Origin: Ophiosphaerella korrae
Taxonomy: Eukaryota; Ascomycota; Dothideomycetes; Pleosporales; Phaeosphaeriaceae
Direction: 5' to 3'
Length of the DNA: 64,000 nt
NCBI GenBank assembly: GCA_028456385.1
Contig: JALNQF010000018.1
Coordinates: forward strand, 62,001-126,000
In this document: piece by piece, positions 44,472 through 55,961 of the stretch
How the letters are laid out: each line of letters begins with the position of its first letter
How positions within the stretch are numbered: position 1 is the stretch's first letter
Notes under the pieces: model-generated
What the model saw: the letters and a program-made list of their open reading frames with translations, nothing else
The model's database searches: none
Told to the model about the DNA's origin: nothing
Made by a program: the position numbers and the translations under genes

Positions 44472-46481
44472 CTAGCCACCATTCACTGGAGGCGCTCTGA
44501 CTCGAGGGTCACCTGGAGGCATACCAGGCACCTTTTGCGGAGGATGCGGGTGATGATGCTGACATCCATGATGGCAGTGCGGCACGGGCGCAGACGAAAG
44601 GTCGTCATAGTCATCGTCGTAGTAATCATCGTCCTGGGGGTCGAGCGAGCCGTCGTCTGCGCGGCGGTCATAGCCACCCGGAGGAGGATTCTGGGCATGG
44701 TTGGCGTTGTTCGCGTTGTTCAGTGCTTTTTTGCTCGCCTTCTTGCCCTTTCGTCCCTTCATCCGAGCCTTCTCCAACAAGCGCTGCTTCTCGGCCAACC
44801 TCTTTCGCTCCTGCCTGTCCTTCCTCTCATACTGACGAACCAGGGCTTTGGGCTTGTAACCGAATATGTCCTCGAATTCGCAGAATTCGCAGATCCACGG
44901 ATTGGTAGGCGGGTTGTGAAAGTTGGTATACTCCTGTTGGGTTCGGCGCTTGTTTGCAGCATGCTTGTACAGCTTCGAGGCACTACGTTTAGGCTTGGGC
45001 GGCGGAGGGGCCTGCTGCTGCTGCTGGGCACCCTTCTGTGGAGGAGGGTTTCGTGCAGCAGGCCCGTGTGTGCCGTTGATTCTCGGGCTCGTCTGGGTGC
45101 CCTGGGTGGACACCATGGGGGCGTCTGGGCGCACCGGGGGGCGGGCGCGCGCTGTCTGGGGGTGGGGCGAGGCAGCCGCGTTGGAGGCCGGGTAGGCGCC
45201 TGGGGGCTGTGGGTAGGGCGGGTTTTCCTGGCCGGGCCAGACCATCTTGTTGGCCGAGTCCGAGCCACAGGTAAAGGTAAACTGCGTCTTGTTTGCACTG
45301 TGCTTGGCGGCTTCCTGCTGCAACAGACTCACGTTCTCGCTGCCGTGGGAGGGTGGGGTGGCTTGGGCGTTGGCAATGGCAGTCGAGATGATGCTGCTTT
45401 GTTCGGGCGGGCCTAGATGGAAAACAAATGGTCAGCGCACGGACTCTCAAAAAATAAGAAGCCGATCCGAGGTGGGACCGTACGTTTACTGCTGGATTTG
45501 GCGTTGGCGAGATTGCTGGAGCTGCCCAGCACGCGCCGTTCTGAGCGTCCGGAAGCAGAGCGTGCAAACCGGCCTCTGCCTGCGCCCGAGATGCCTGTGC
45601 CAGTGCCCGTGCCTGTGTTGGCTGTATTGCTGATGTTAGTAATTGTGCTGCTGCTATTAGGTGTGTTGTGTTGGGGTGTTGAAGGCGTAGAGCCTTGGTG
45701 GTGGTGATGGCGGTAGCGCCCAGACCCGTCCCCATCGTCCGTAGCGCCTGCCTCTGTTGCATGCGCAATGCCCATGCTGGCCAAGTCAGCCGAAAGATTG
45801 GCGTCGTGTGACCCGTGGCTGCCCATGTTGGGGATCTTGCGCTTCTTTTTGTTGTTGGTGTTCTCAAACGACTCGTACCCGTCCACCGACGATGCAGCCG
45901 ACCCGGGCTTGATATAGCCGCTTGCCGCAGCAGCTGGAGGGTTTCTTGGCGGTTTCCTCCCTGTTCGGTTTCTGCTGTACTGGTAGCTGGGCGACGGGGG
46001 CATGGCCGTCGCATGCTCGTCTTCCTCCTCCTCGCTCTCTACTTCTGAGTGCGTGTGGCCGCAGTGGCAAGCATGGTGGTCGCTCTCGCCCGTCCGTAGA
46101 GCCCTGCCTCCGCGCTCGCTAGTCGTGTAGGGGTAGTTGAACAGCGGGCCGGTCGAGGGAGGATTATCTGGAAACACAATAGAACCGGCCTGCTCGGGGG
46201 ATAATCGGGCGCGCAGGGAGCGCCGGGGCAGAGGGCGAATGGGCCGGTCGGGATACATGGACGACGATGTGTCTGGAGAGGAGCGTAGCGGCGAGGAGCG
46301 GTTCCACTCGTAGCCTGCAAAGGAGAAGAGGAATGTCAGATATGCAGAGAGAGCAGGAAGAAAGCTCAGACGGTACATGGCCGTGCGTTGGTGTTGTTGT
46401 TGATGGCGGTGGTGGTGTTGGTGTTGGGGGGTGCACAAAAGAATAGAATATCCAAAACTTACCCGCCGTCGCCGCTGCCAT
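44472..46481 (-). CDS. Conserved-looking disordered protein (596 aa)
   Basis: Exons 46481-46463 (19 nt, MAAATA), 46314-45484 and 45412-44472; introns of 148 and 71 nt; all phases fit, 596 aa. Mostly low complexity: RPLPRRSLRARLSPEQAG, a HACHCGHTHSEVESEEEEDE segment, Ser/Thr/Asn and Gly/Thr runs, poly-Gln (QQQQQ) and His-rich parts near the end. One ordered block stands out: KLYKHAANKRRTQQEYTNFH, PWICEFCEFEDIFGYKPKAL, VRQYERKDRQERKRLAEKQR, with a CxxC that could bind a metal, then a basic coiled-coil. The basic/acidic make-up suggests a nuclear protein. I do not recognise the family. The plus strand is also open for long stretches here; that is a shadow. Confidence 0.7.
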
Positions 46482-47779
46482 GGTGGCCTTGGTGCGTCGA
46501 GATATTTCCAGGACGGTCTTCTACCGTGCCTGCCTGCCTGTCCCTCATTAGCACTGATTCCAACACGCGCCGCTGCCAACCGGTCTCGGGCCAAATTTCA
46601 CGTGCACACCATTTCCTCTGCACACATGCACGGCCGGCTTCTGGCGTGGGAGGCTTTGCGCACCTTTTTTGCGGGAGTTGTGCGTGCGGCACGAGCGAGA
46701 GGTACTGGTGCGAGTTAGCGGACGTCGGAGCCCCTCTATTTGCTCGCTCGCGGACTGACGTTGGGAGCTGGACCTCGCAGCCAGAGGGAGCAGTATCCAA
46801 CAACACAAACGGCCAACTAGCAAAATGAAGCAGGATCGTGGCGAAAGTGTCGGCGGTGATCGTGGATGGATACCCGAAGAAGTGCAATGTCGATTCGCCC
46901 ACGCCAAGCCACGCGTAGGCGCAGTGATGTGGCCTCGAGACTCGCCAAAAGCACAGGACGGCGTGGCCAACAATGCACCAAAGTCGGTAGATTAGCAGCA
47001 CCGCAAGAGAGACGACGGAAAACGCAGCGCCAGAGCAGACGAGCGTGTGTGGGCGAGGGTCAGGGAGCCTGAATGCATATCAGCCTTTGGTGACCGTGCT
47101 GGTGCTCCGGGCGCTAGGATTCACGAGGATTGGTAATTGCTCCTGACCTCGTCTGCCTCCCCATGGGCCATATCGAGCGAATCGAGGGAGCTTGCCACGC
47201 TTCGCTCATCTTCTGTCCGGGCCTATCGCCTTGCCTGCTTTGTGCTCGGAGCTCTCTGGCACACGTCCAATGGCGCGCTGCCTTGCGACAATGTGCAAGC
47301 AAGCTCAACCAGCGCATGCACCATGTCGTGCCCATTTCAGGCCCGGAATGCCAGCAGCACAACTGCCTCTCGCACGTAGACCAGCGCTGCAGCCAAATGG
47401 GCATTTCACCACCCGTCGCCCCAACCTTTCCGCCCTGGTCGCATCATCTTGTGTTGCACCGCGAATGCGAACAGCTGCTGTTCGGCGCCGGAAGCTTCCT
47501 TGCCGATGCCGGCTGGTTCCTGCATATCAAAGTATGCCACGTGATTGTGCCGACCCCACGTTCGCCCATTTCCCAAGCACCGGTCCTCTAGCACTGGTCC
47601 TCTAGCACTGGTCCTCTTGGGAGCCTCCACGCCCACGTCCAAAGATGCATGAGAACACCGACCTGCTGATCTATCGCCCCCGCCCGTCGGCCACCCTCTG
47701 CCATTTTCGTGGCGCTTTTTGCATGGGTCTGAGTGTTGCTTATCGATAAGACAAACTACGTCACTCGGCGCAGTCATCG
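46482..47779. other. Intergenic, GC-rich 5' region
   Basis: Long 5' flank of the 596-aa gene. A 14-nt unit (CTCTAGCACTGGTC) is repeated in tandem about 2.5 times near 47586-47620. No gene seen. Confidence 0.4.
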
Positions 47780-48118
47780 CAGGTGTTGGCTTTGAAGTCT
47801 GGGTGCACTCTTCTCAACTTTTGACTGTGCAGTTAAGAATATCAGGTGCGGCCGAGAATTACAGCGAGGAGGTGTCCTCATGTGCGTGTAAAAATACAGG
47901 AAGACCCCTGGAACACCACCATGGGCCGCCTTTTTACGGGCGGGGTATTGGCAGTGCGTGGTGGTGCGAGAGCCATGCCCAATATCGCCATTAGATATGC
48001 TATGATTCTTGCTGCGATTGAGGGCTTGGGCATTGCCTTTGGTCGAATGCTGGCGGAGAACACCAGGCTGGACGTACCACCCCTCCCCCACAGCTACCGT
48101 GATTGCGTGAGACAATGA
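47780..48118 (+). pseudogene. TIM17-family C-terminal relic
   Basis: From 47780 the sequence reads, with one frameshift, GFEVW then GALFSTFDCAVKNI (matching the W-G-x-L-F-S-T-F-D-C-A-V-K of TIM17), an intron-like GTGCGG...TACAG (about 47847-47901), and then EDPWNTTMGRLFTGGVLAVR, GGARAMPNIAIRYAMILAAI and EGLGIAFGRMLAENTRLDVP. That is the last two membrane helices of TIM17, the inner-membrane presequence translocase channel subunit. The N-terminal half (first two helices and presequence-binding segment) is missing upstream. The frame is broken before the intron and again at its 3' junction. Thus a decayed partial copy; a functional TIM17 should lie elsewhere. A divergent short paralogue is less likely. 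Confidence 0.6.
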
Positions 48119-48683
48119 TAAGGAGTTCCGCGTACTCAAAAGAGAACAGACAGTGTGTCCTGTCTCCGTCTATGTTGAAATGGTAAGAAGGTGATTTGCC
48201 AATAAGAGCAGCCTATCGTAGAAAGGCCTCATGCCATATTTTGTTCTTGCATCTTTTCACCGACATTGGGTTATAGGGACAATGAATGATGGCCAGTTGT
48301 ACGGCCTAGACAAGACGAGGTTATTTTATCTGCAAAGAATTATGTGCAGGGCGAAGAGCTTAGGCTGTGTACCACAGACACGGGGCAGATAGTGGTGAGT
48401 TGTGGTCCATTGTTCCCAACGAATGTCCAAGCAGCCAATCAGGAGTTGTCTGGCAGTCAACATGACTTCCTCCTATGCGACTTCTCAAACTTGAGTCGTG
48501 CTAGGATTACACAATTTCCATGGCATAGCTGCGTCTAGCGTTTGTATGCGCCTAGCGTCTGTAATTTTTTCCCTTGCTTATTTCTCAATTTCACCACTTG
48601 TTCACCACTTAAAAACTTCTCTCTTCCCTACACAACTTCCACTGTCTTTCGCTGCCTACGCCTAGTAGTTGAAGAACTCAACA
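48119..48683. other. Intergenic
   Basis: 5' flank of the RTA1-like gene, ending in a C/T-rich leader. Nothing else seen. Confidence 0.4.
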
Positions 48684-49762
48684 ATGGAGTTACCGGATCT
48701 ACTCACCGACGCGCCGGAAGGGTTCCCTAGTTCCACGCTGCCATACTTTCCAACTCACACTGGGAAAGTTCCCTTCCTCGATGGCGGTGTCAGCAAATGC
48801 ACCTTCGACCTATGCACTCTACAATATTCCTTCTTTTCCTATCGTCCTTCACTGAGCACCAACATGGCCTTCGCCATTCTCTTCGGCCTCTCTGCTCTTG
48901 TATTTCTGGTCCAAGGTTTCGCTAGTAAAAAGTGGCTAGGCTTCACCATCGCAATGGTCGCAGGCTGCATTCTCGAAGTGATCGGTTACACCGGGCGAGT
49001 AATAGCCCATGACAAGCTCTGGAGTGAAGTAGGTCTCCCCTCACCCACCCAGTTTACCATCAAACCAACCTCACCTAGGCCCCCTTCCTCATCCAAATCA
49101 TCTGCCTCACCATCGCTCCCGCCTTCCTCGCTGCCGGAATCTACCTCTGCCTCTCCCTCATCGTCACCACCATCGGCCCTGATGCCTCCCTCCTCAACCC
49201 CAAGTCCTACCCACGCATCTTTATCCCCTGCGACGTCCTCTCCCTCGTCCTCCAAGCCACGGGCGGCGGCATCGCGTCCGTCAGCACCCACCAGCACCGC
49301 CCAGCCACAAAAGGCAACAATATCATGATCGCCGGCCTCATCGTCCAGGTCGTCACCCTCCTCCTCTTCATCCTGCTCGCGCTCGACTTTGCCGTCCGCG
49401 CCATGCGTTGCGCGAAGCGCCATGCGCTGCTGGATTGGCACTTCAAGGGCTTTGTGGGCGCGTTGGCCCTGTCTACACTGTGTGTTTTTACGCGCTGTAT
49501 CTTTCGCGTTGCGGAGCTGAGTCATGGGTGGTCTGGTGATTTGATGAAGAAAGAGCATTATTTCATTGGCCTGGAGGGTGCTGTTATCGTGGTGGCGGTT
49601 CTGGTGCTGAATGCTTTTCATCCGGCGTTTTGTGTTAGGGAGAATGGGGCGGGTGAGGGAGGAGATGGAAAGTGGAGGTTGGTGCGGCTTGGGGAGACGG
49701 GAAGTGTTGTGGAAGAGACTGAGAAGAAGGGTGTGGCGGGAAGGCGCAAGGAGGGGGTTTGA
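48684..49762 (+). CDS. RTA1-like seven-transmembrane protein (342 aa)
   Basis: Exons 48684-49028 and 49079-49762, 50-nt intron (GTAGGT...CCTAG), 342 aa. The N-terminal outside part carries CTFDLCTLQYSFFSYRPSLS; helices include MAFAILFGLSALVFLVQGF, GFTIAMVAGCILEVIGYTGR, FLIQIICLTIAPAFLAAGIY, then YPRIFIPCDVLSLVLQATGG, a motif characteristic of RTA1/RSB1 proteins (F...D..S...Q..GGG), IMIAGLIVQVVTLLLFILLA, and FRVAELSHGW plus a last helix. The tail is charged and cytosolic. The family is linked to lipid (sphingoid base) movement and drug or stress resistance at the plasma membrane. Start chosen at the first ATG followed by MELPDLL. Confidence 0.9.
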
Positions 49763-50523
49763 GTTGGAGTGGGCTTGTAGGAGTGTGACATGATTTCATG
49801 ATGGGATGTGTTTGGGATGTTGGGGTAGCTGGAGGTTTAGGATGTGGGATGGGTGGCATTTGTCTTGTAAAATGGATAATAAACGATTGATGAATACCTT
49901 AAATGGGGTGAACTTGAACTTATACAATTTTACGCAATTTAGTGATAGACCAGAGGCTGGTTCATTCTTGCTGTCCAGAACTACTGCTATAAGATCTGCC
50001 CTGTATTGGTAGCATTGAACCCATTTGAAACCCTACTTATGTATCAGGGGCTAGAACTCCTGAAATCAGACGTAGCGATGGTCTCACAGGATAATTGATC
50101 TAAATCACTATCCGCAAACTCTTATCAACAGCACTATGGAGCCAACGCTTGACTTCTAATATTCCTTATGTATTAAGCTGGAAGTGCCTCAACGCGGTCT
50201 CAGACGTTATCTAGGTTGCCTCAAAAGTGCCTGTAGTCCTTCACGTGCCCATAATCACCTTCGCCGTGACCGATTGCAGCCTGGCGCCACCCAGTCCAGC
50301 AAACGACCATCAACATTTTCCCTTTACCTGCTAGCACAAGTGATTCGATACCGCCATGCCCTACAATCAATTCAGTAAGCTTAGCCTGAGTGATTCCAGC
50401 GATTTAAGCGCTACAAATCCTCCCCCTTTTGGTAATTTCTCACTTCTCTCACACCCTCCACCTACCCACACTTGACCACAATAAAAGCTAAAGTAGTCAG
50501 TAACAACTACCAGCAGCTTCACA
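49763..50523. other. Intergenic
   Basis: 3' flank of RTA1-like and 5' flank of the BTB gene. No gene seen. Confidence 0.4.
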
Positions 50524-51955
50524 ATGGATCAAGCTGAAGATGTCGAGATCATCCTCACGAGTGACCGCCGCTACAAGTTCCATTCGGGAACGTTGGCGCG
50601 CGGCTCAACCAGGTTCGCGAGCATGCTCACTGAGCAGAATGCTGCGAAGCTCAGCACCAGAGCAAACCTAATGGGCGTCAAGGTCCGCTGGATGATTGAG
50701 CTTACGCACTTGCCATCAGAGCACCTTACAGGCGGTAGTTTTGAGCTCGTGGTAAGTCCGAGAACACACTGTAGTCTCCCGTAAGTAACATCACTGACAT
50801 GTATGTATGCAGAAACTCGGCCCAAGCGGAGAACCTGTTGAGCACAGCTCTAGCGGCATCTTCGTCAACGAGAATGGCCGCAGTCGCCAAGCGGAAAAGG
50901 CCTTCACGCACTATGAATCCATCTTCTACGCCTTCTACAACAAGCAGCTCACCATCGACGACTCTGACGTAGTATCTGCTAAACGGGACTGCATCGAACT
51001 GCTCCAGATCGCAGAGTACCTTGGCTGCATCCCACTGATCAGCAAGCCCATTGAAATCGCGCTCCTCCGCCACGGCCAAGAGCTCTTCCACGTGATCCAA
51101 AGCGCGCCGCAACTCTGGCTCATCATGGCGCACCGCATCCGGAGTGAACTAATCTTCAAAGAATGCATAATCCACCTCGTCGGAAAATGGAACGACCTCG
51201 CCTTCAGGTCCCGCGTCAAAACCTCGCTGCGCGAAATCCACGGCCTCGCCGCCCTAATTGATAAGTACCACCGCTTGCTCTTGCGCAAGTGCCGCTCCCT
51301 CGAACTCAGCGTCGCCGCGCACTACCCAGGCAACATGAACCACCCGGGCACCGACATCCCCATCAAGCGCGAGGCGTACGCAAAGGACGTCCTCGTCTGG
51401 CTGGCGCTGACCTTCTTCCGCCAATTCGTCACGCAGCAGCTAGTCACCAACCAGGGCCGCGACGCAAAGGATGGCGGGTACGCGCTGTATCGCAAGCTGG
51501 GCGACGGCGACGAGGCGTACCTCGACAAGGCGATTGTCAACCAGTTCCACGTGCTGTTCCCCATGACGCGCAAGGCCATGGGCGTCGTCGAGAACCACCT
51601 GTTTGAAATCAAGCTGTGTGTTGCGAGGCTGGTCGAGGAACATGGTGTCCTGGAGTCGCATTGCGAATTGGATGTTAAGCGCTTCCCCGTGCAACATCTT
51701 ACGTGTACGCAGTTTCAACGTGAGGACTTTCCGTGGCTGAGGAATGTGCGCGCCCCGGAGACTGCGCCGGTTAAGCGTACGTATAAACCTGGCGGGAATG
51801 ATATCGCGAGGCATAATTTGCAGGTGGGCGTGGAGGCGGAGATGAGGGGCACTGGTGGTGGGGGTGACGAGGATATGTTTGGAGATGATGAGGAGGATGA
51901 GGTAGAAGAGGAGGTTCAGTCGGTGCCGAAGCGCGGGAGGTATGACCGTTATTGA
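50524..51955 (+). CDS. BTB/POZ-domain protein (456 aa)
   Basis: Exons 50524-50751 and 50813-51955, 61-nt intron (GTAAGT...TGCAG), 456 aa. The N-terminus EDVEIILTSDRRYKFHSGTL and GSTRFASML is a BTB/POZ start (D..I....... F..H...L...S..F..ML). The rest of the domain includes HYESIFYAFYNKQLTIDD and the leucine-rich LLQIAEYLGCIPLISKPIE. A helical C-terminal region follows and ends in an acidic patch (DMFGDDEEDEVEEEVQ) and PKRGRYDRY. Such proteins occur in large numbers in Pleosporales, with mostly unknown partners; some BTB proteins are adaptors for CUL3 ubiquitin ligases. No kelch or zinc-finger domain. Confidence 0.85.
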
Positions 51956-52408
51956 TTGGGTTTGTGCTCAATGCGCGGGGGTCGTGTCTCGTTGTGAGGG
52001 TATAGGACATGCTTGAGCGGCGGGATGGGCGTTTGGGGGATTGAACATGACATTTTGTGCTAAAGCTCAGTTTAGCAGCCATTGAATTGATACCGAGTTG
52101 GCGTTTGGGTGGGGACAGACGAAGGAACAAGGGACACTTTTACGCCGTTTTGGCGAACTAGCGTCTAATCATAGACACTGAATCAGGCCATTGGCATGAC
52201 TTCTTTCACACTGGAGTTGCGAGGAACTGGGTGCAATGCTGTGACGAAATGAAATTGTGCTTTATACAGTTGTTTCGGCCAGTTCAAATGTCTGGCGTTG
52301 GGTTGTATCTCTCGTCCCTGTCTGCATATTTGCAGCTAACCTGATATATCTGACTTCTCTTACTCCTCACTCCGCTGCCAATCCATTCTGCCCTTAAATC
52401 GCCTCCTC
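51956..52408. other. Intergenic
   Basis: Convergent 3' flanks of the BTB gene and the complex I gene. Nothing else seen. Confidence 0.4.
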
Positions 52409-52709
52409 CTACTCGTCATCAAATCCAGTTGGTCTTGGTCGCGGCCCCTTGGGTACTATTTAATGTCAGCCTACCACATCCCCCTCTTCCACCGCCTGCA
52501 TAAAGGTACTTACTCGGATAAGTCAATGGGATCTTGGGAATCTGCTCCTCTCCCAAATATCTCCGAATCGGCGGCACAGTAACCAGCATTATTGGTCCGG
52601 CGCAGCCCACAATAATCGAGTAAAAGTACGCAGGCTTATTGATAGACGCCCATCTAAGGTAGCGCAGAGGCTGCTTGAAGAAGAACGGCGCGGGAGGAAG
52701 GCCCGACAT
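52409..52709 (-). CDS. NADH:ubiquinone oxidoreductase 9.5-kDa subunit (80 aa)
   Basis: Exons 52709-52514 and 52455-52409, 58-nt intron, 80 aa. It reads FFFKQPLRYLRWASINKPAY, then the single membrane helix FYSIIVGCAGPIMLVTVPPI, then RRYLGEEQIPKIPLTYPIPK and a short tail ending FDDE. This is the fungal 9.5-kDa accessory subunit of mitochondrial complex I (NI9M, related to animal NDUFA3), in the inner membrane. Usual length, intact. Divergent from WBP1. Confidence 0.93.
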
Positions 52710-52994
52710 TGTGCTGCTATCCCCACATCAGCACACGTACAACACAATTCAATCAATCCGATAAACTCACTGTGTCCGTAGGGCGCTGAATGGGCTGCAA
52801 TTCTGTCCTGTCGTCGCGCGAGGGTATGTCGTGAAGTCGCATTAAACCACCGGAGCTCCGCCCTAAACTCCAGCACCAATCGGCGGTCTGCGATTCTCCG
52901 GTCCCGACGGTCTTGGCATTGCATACGTTACGTTTCCTACTGCGCGACAACGGCCCCATTGCCATCTTGACGAGCTGAGACCGCACGACCTTCC
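52710..52994. promoter_or_regulatory. Shared divergent promoter of NI9M and WBP1
   Basis: 285 nt between the two divergent start codons. It must contain both promoters. No specific site asserted. Confidence 0.5.
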
Positions 52995-54645
52995 ATGATG
53001 AAGTGGTTATTTTCTTCTGCTTTTGTGTTGGCGTGGTCGGCTGTAGTGGCGGCGAAGAGCTTCTCTGGCAATCGGTTGTTGGTCGTACTGGAAGAGCAGA
53101 GCGAGCGCGAGAAGTATAGCGTGTTTTTGGAGGATCTGACGTGTAAGTTGCAATTGATTCGTCTAGGGGATGATGGGGGGCGAGGAGATGGGAGTTGGCG
53201 TGCTGCAGCTTCTGATTCTCGCATATTGAGCCGAGCAATGGATTGAGGTTGGGAGCTTCGAAAGGCTACAGACAGCTTGGATCAGCTTGAATTTTGCCCA
53301 TTTGGCTACCTTTCCAAGACACAATCCTGACATTGTACTACAGCTCGAGGTTTCTCCACATCCGTCGAATCGCCAAAGTCAGACAAACTCTCGCTCTTCA
53401 AGCATGGCGAGCGTGCATATGACCACATCCTCCTTCTCCCCGCCAAGTCGAAAGGCCTCGGCCCGGCCCTTACCGCAAACAACGTGCTCGAATTCTTGAA
53501 GAAGGAGGGCAACATTCTCGTTGCTCTGTCCAGCACATCTGCTACACCTACTGCTGTGCAGTCGGCTCTCCTCGAACTCAATATCAGCATTCCTGCAGAC
53601 AAAGGCGCAGTAGTGGTTGACCATTTCAACTACGATTCTGCATCTGCTTCAGACAAGCATGACGTTCTCCTACTCGATCTTCCTCGCTCGTTTAGGTCTG
53701 ATGTTAAGAACTACTTTGGAGGCGAGGGATACATTGCGGTGCCGCGCGCCGTTGGCCAGGTCCTCGGAAATGATTCGCCGCTTCTCGCGCCTGTTCTACG
53801 CGCCCCAAGCACGGCATACAGCTACAGCCCCAAAGATGAGGCCGATGGCGTGGAGGACCCCTTCGCAGTTGGAAGCCAACTAAACCTGATTTCAACAATG
53901 CAAGCCCACAACTCGGCGCGTCTCACGGTCGTTGGCTCCGCCGAGCTATTGCAAAACCAATGGTTCTCTGAAAACGTTAAGCTAGACGGCAAGTCCATCA
54001 AGACAGCCAACCGCGAATTCGCACACAAGCTATCCGCATGGACATTCAAGGAAACGGGCGTAGTCAAGGTCGGCAAAATAGTCCACTACCAAGACGAGGG
54101 CCAGAGCAAGAAGCTCAACAGCAGCACCGCCATCCCCGAAAACAACCCCACCATCTACCGCGTCAAGAGCGATGTTGTAAGTATACCACTAATGCAGCCC
54201 TCAACCACCAACTAACACCACCCAGCACTTCCAAGTCGAACTCTCCGAATACTCAAATGACAAACTCGTCCCCTTCGTCCCTGCCCCCGGCGACAAAGTC
54301 CAGCTCGAATTTAGCATGCTCTCCCCCTTCCACCGCCTCAACCTCGCTCCCATCGGCCAAACCGCAAACGCCACCGTTTTTGGCGTCGCCTTCAAAACCC
54401 CAGACCAACACGGCATCTTCAACTTCCGCATCAACTACCGCCGCCCCTTCCTCACCAACATCGACGAAAAGCGCCAGGTCACCGTCCGCCACTTCGCCCA
54501 CGACGAGTGGCCGCGCAGCTGGCAGATTAGCGGCGCCTGGGTCTGGATCTGCGGTATCTGGGTTACCGTCGCCGGGTGGTTAGCGTTTGTAGTTGTGTGG
54601 TTGTATAGCGCGCCGACGGAGCGGAGCGTTAAGAAGACGCAGTAG
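52995..54645 (+). CDS. WBP1: Oligosaccharyltransferase 48-kDa subunit WBP1/OST48 (466 aa)
   Basis: Exons 52995-53142, 53344-54176 and 54226-54645; introns of 201 and 49 nt; 466 aa. Signal peptide MMKWLFSSAFVLAWSAVVAA, then KSFSGNRLLVVLEEQSEREK. The luminal domain reads FKHGERAYDHILLLPAKSKG, LEFLKKEGNILVALSS, VVGSAELLQNQWFSENV, with HFQVELSEYSND after intron 2 and VFGVAFKTPDQHGIFNFRIN, then YRRPFLTNIDEKRQVTVRHF. A single C-terminal helix (VWICGIWVTVAGWLAFVVVW) and short cytosolic tail ending KKTQ, a KKxx-like ER signal. It is an essential subunit of the complex that transfers the glycan to Asn residues in the ER. Intact and of usual length. Start set by the signal peptide. Confidence 0.96.
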
Positions 54646-55196
54646 ATGTGGTATTTTTTCAAGAAGGGAGAGTGTTGTAGTGGATGTCGGTGGATCATCT
54701 CATAGCTTTGCGAGATGGACATGTATATTATGGAGTTTGGGCCCAAGCGGATCAGATTAAAAGTCGGGTTATGTAAAATCGAGTGTGCACATAAACCTTG
54801 ACCGATGTTTTGTTGTGGCATAGAATTTGAGTGACAGTGTGACGGCATGTCAGTTAGTTGCGTTCTGCTTGTGTGCATGATTATTTCTGGTATGGGCACC
54901 AGGGAGCATTATGAGAGGATAACTACGTCTAATTTGGAAGGCTTTTCTGTGCAATTATGCTGAGGAGTCCATCACAGGGAAAAACTTCAATCTGTCAAAT
55001 AAATCACAATGCAAGGCAATGCAAGGGCCAACAAATAATCATCAATCACGAAAGGCGTGTCAGACTGCTACCAATAGGTTATATTTCCTCCGCTAGTCTC
55101 AAAGACGAAGTTAGGTTGGAAAAAAAAAGAAGTAAAATACATTCTGCGTTCCGCAAAGGTGGGATGGGCAGTTTGAGATCATTTCATCCACACCTT

Positions 55197-55227
<31 letters not shown>

Positions 55228-55293
55228 CCTACGGAAATGCAAAAAGAAAGTTCGAAGTGTCCTAGCTGCTGCCAGGCACGAGGATACACTCAA
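54646..55293. other. Intergenic with CA microsatellite
   Basis: 3' flank of WBP1. No gene seen apart from the microsatellite listed separately. Confidence 0.4.
55197..55224. repeat. (CA)14 dinucleotide microsatellite
   Basis: Fourteen perfect CA units, 70 nt from the tRNA-Phe gene. Likely length-polymorphic. Confidence 0.95.
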
Positions 55294-55380
55294 TGTCCCC
55301 TTCGCGGATCGAACGCGATACCTCCAGATTCGGTGACCGAAGACTTCAGTCTGGCGCTCTCCCAATTGAGCTAAGGAGAC
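55294..55380 (-). tRNA. tRNA-Phe (GAA) with intron
   Basis: On the minus strand, 87 nt start GTCTCCTTAGCTCAATTGGG and end CGAAGGGGACA. The acceptor stem pairs GTCTCCT with AGGGGAC (one T-G), and the D-arm GCTC...GAGC, the T-arm GCG TTCGATC CGC and the anticodon stem CCAGA/TCTGG are all present. The anticodon loop CTGAAG + A has GAA, decoding Phe. A 14-nt intron (TCTTCGGTCACCGA) follows position 37, the standard place. No CCA is encoded. A and B boxes are intact. Surrounded by non-coding DNA. Confidence 0.95.
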
Positions 55381-55961
55381 TCAATTGAATGATTATTGAA
55401 ATTTTTGAAATTAGCTTATAAATATACCAATGCGAAATTTAAATTGAACTATTCGTAGTTCTCGTCAGCATATTGCACAGTCCAGAGTCATTTAAGGGTA
55501 TGACCCATGCTAGAGTGGGGGTTAGAGTGGGGTTTAAAAAATGATTTGCCGATGTTTGAAAGCGGTGTATTCCGGCGCATGCAGTGCCATGATTTGCCGA
55601 GTTAATCAGTCCAGAAGAAATGCGGATTGTAATCTAGTTGCGCTGCAAGTAGGGGTATTTGAATAATGAGGTCGATACTTGATGATACCAACCTTTGGTT
55701 CCCTCTCCCATGAATCACACTCGTCCTAAGGCTGGTTGGCGAGGGCGACAGAAGCCCACCACGAATAGGGCGAAGCACACCTGTAAAGATGAAATGATCG
55801 TACCTGAAGCAAATCTTCTCATTCCATGACCGAAGGCCTGATATGTACAGTATGCGGTCCGTTTAACCCCTTGCGCCTGGGACATTGCTGCGTTCCCGCT
55901 ATTACACATTTGTTCAAACAAGTATCTTCGTGTGTTCATACATTAGCCCTCCAACTTGAAA
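55381..55961. other. Intergenic
   Basis: 5' flank of tRNA-Phe and 3' flank of SUB1. No gene seen. Confidence 0.4.

Noticed and set aside
44358..45416. Long open plus-strand frame (352 codons)
   Set aside because: It is antisense to the 596-aa gene, has an odd Val/Leu/Arg composition and no domain; a shadow of the GC-rich coding strand.
44989..46014. Second long minus-strand frame overlapping the 596-aa gene
   Set aside because: Its Arg/Pro-rich translation is a frame-shifted shadow; the spliced frame with conserved-looking block explains the sequence better.
47586..47620. Tandem CTCTAGCACTGGTC units as a CRISPR-like or regulatory array
   Set aside because: Fewer than three units, no spacers; simple local duplication in a eukaryotic genome.
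48986..49621. Minus-strand open frame inside the RTA1-like gene
   Set aside because: Antisense shadow of membrane-helix codons, made of repeated acidic residues.
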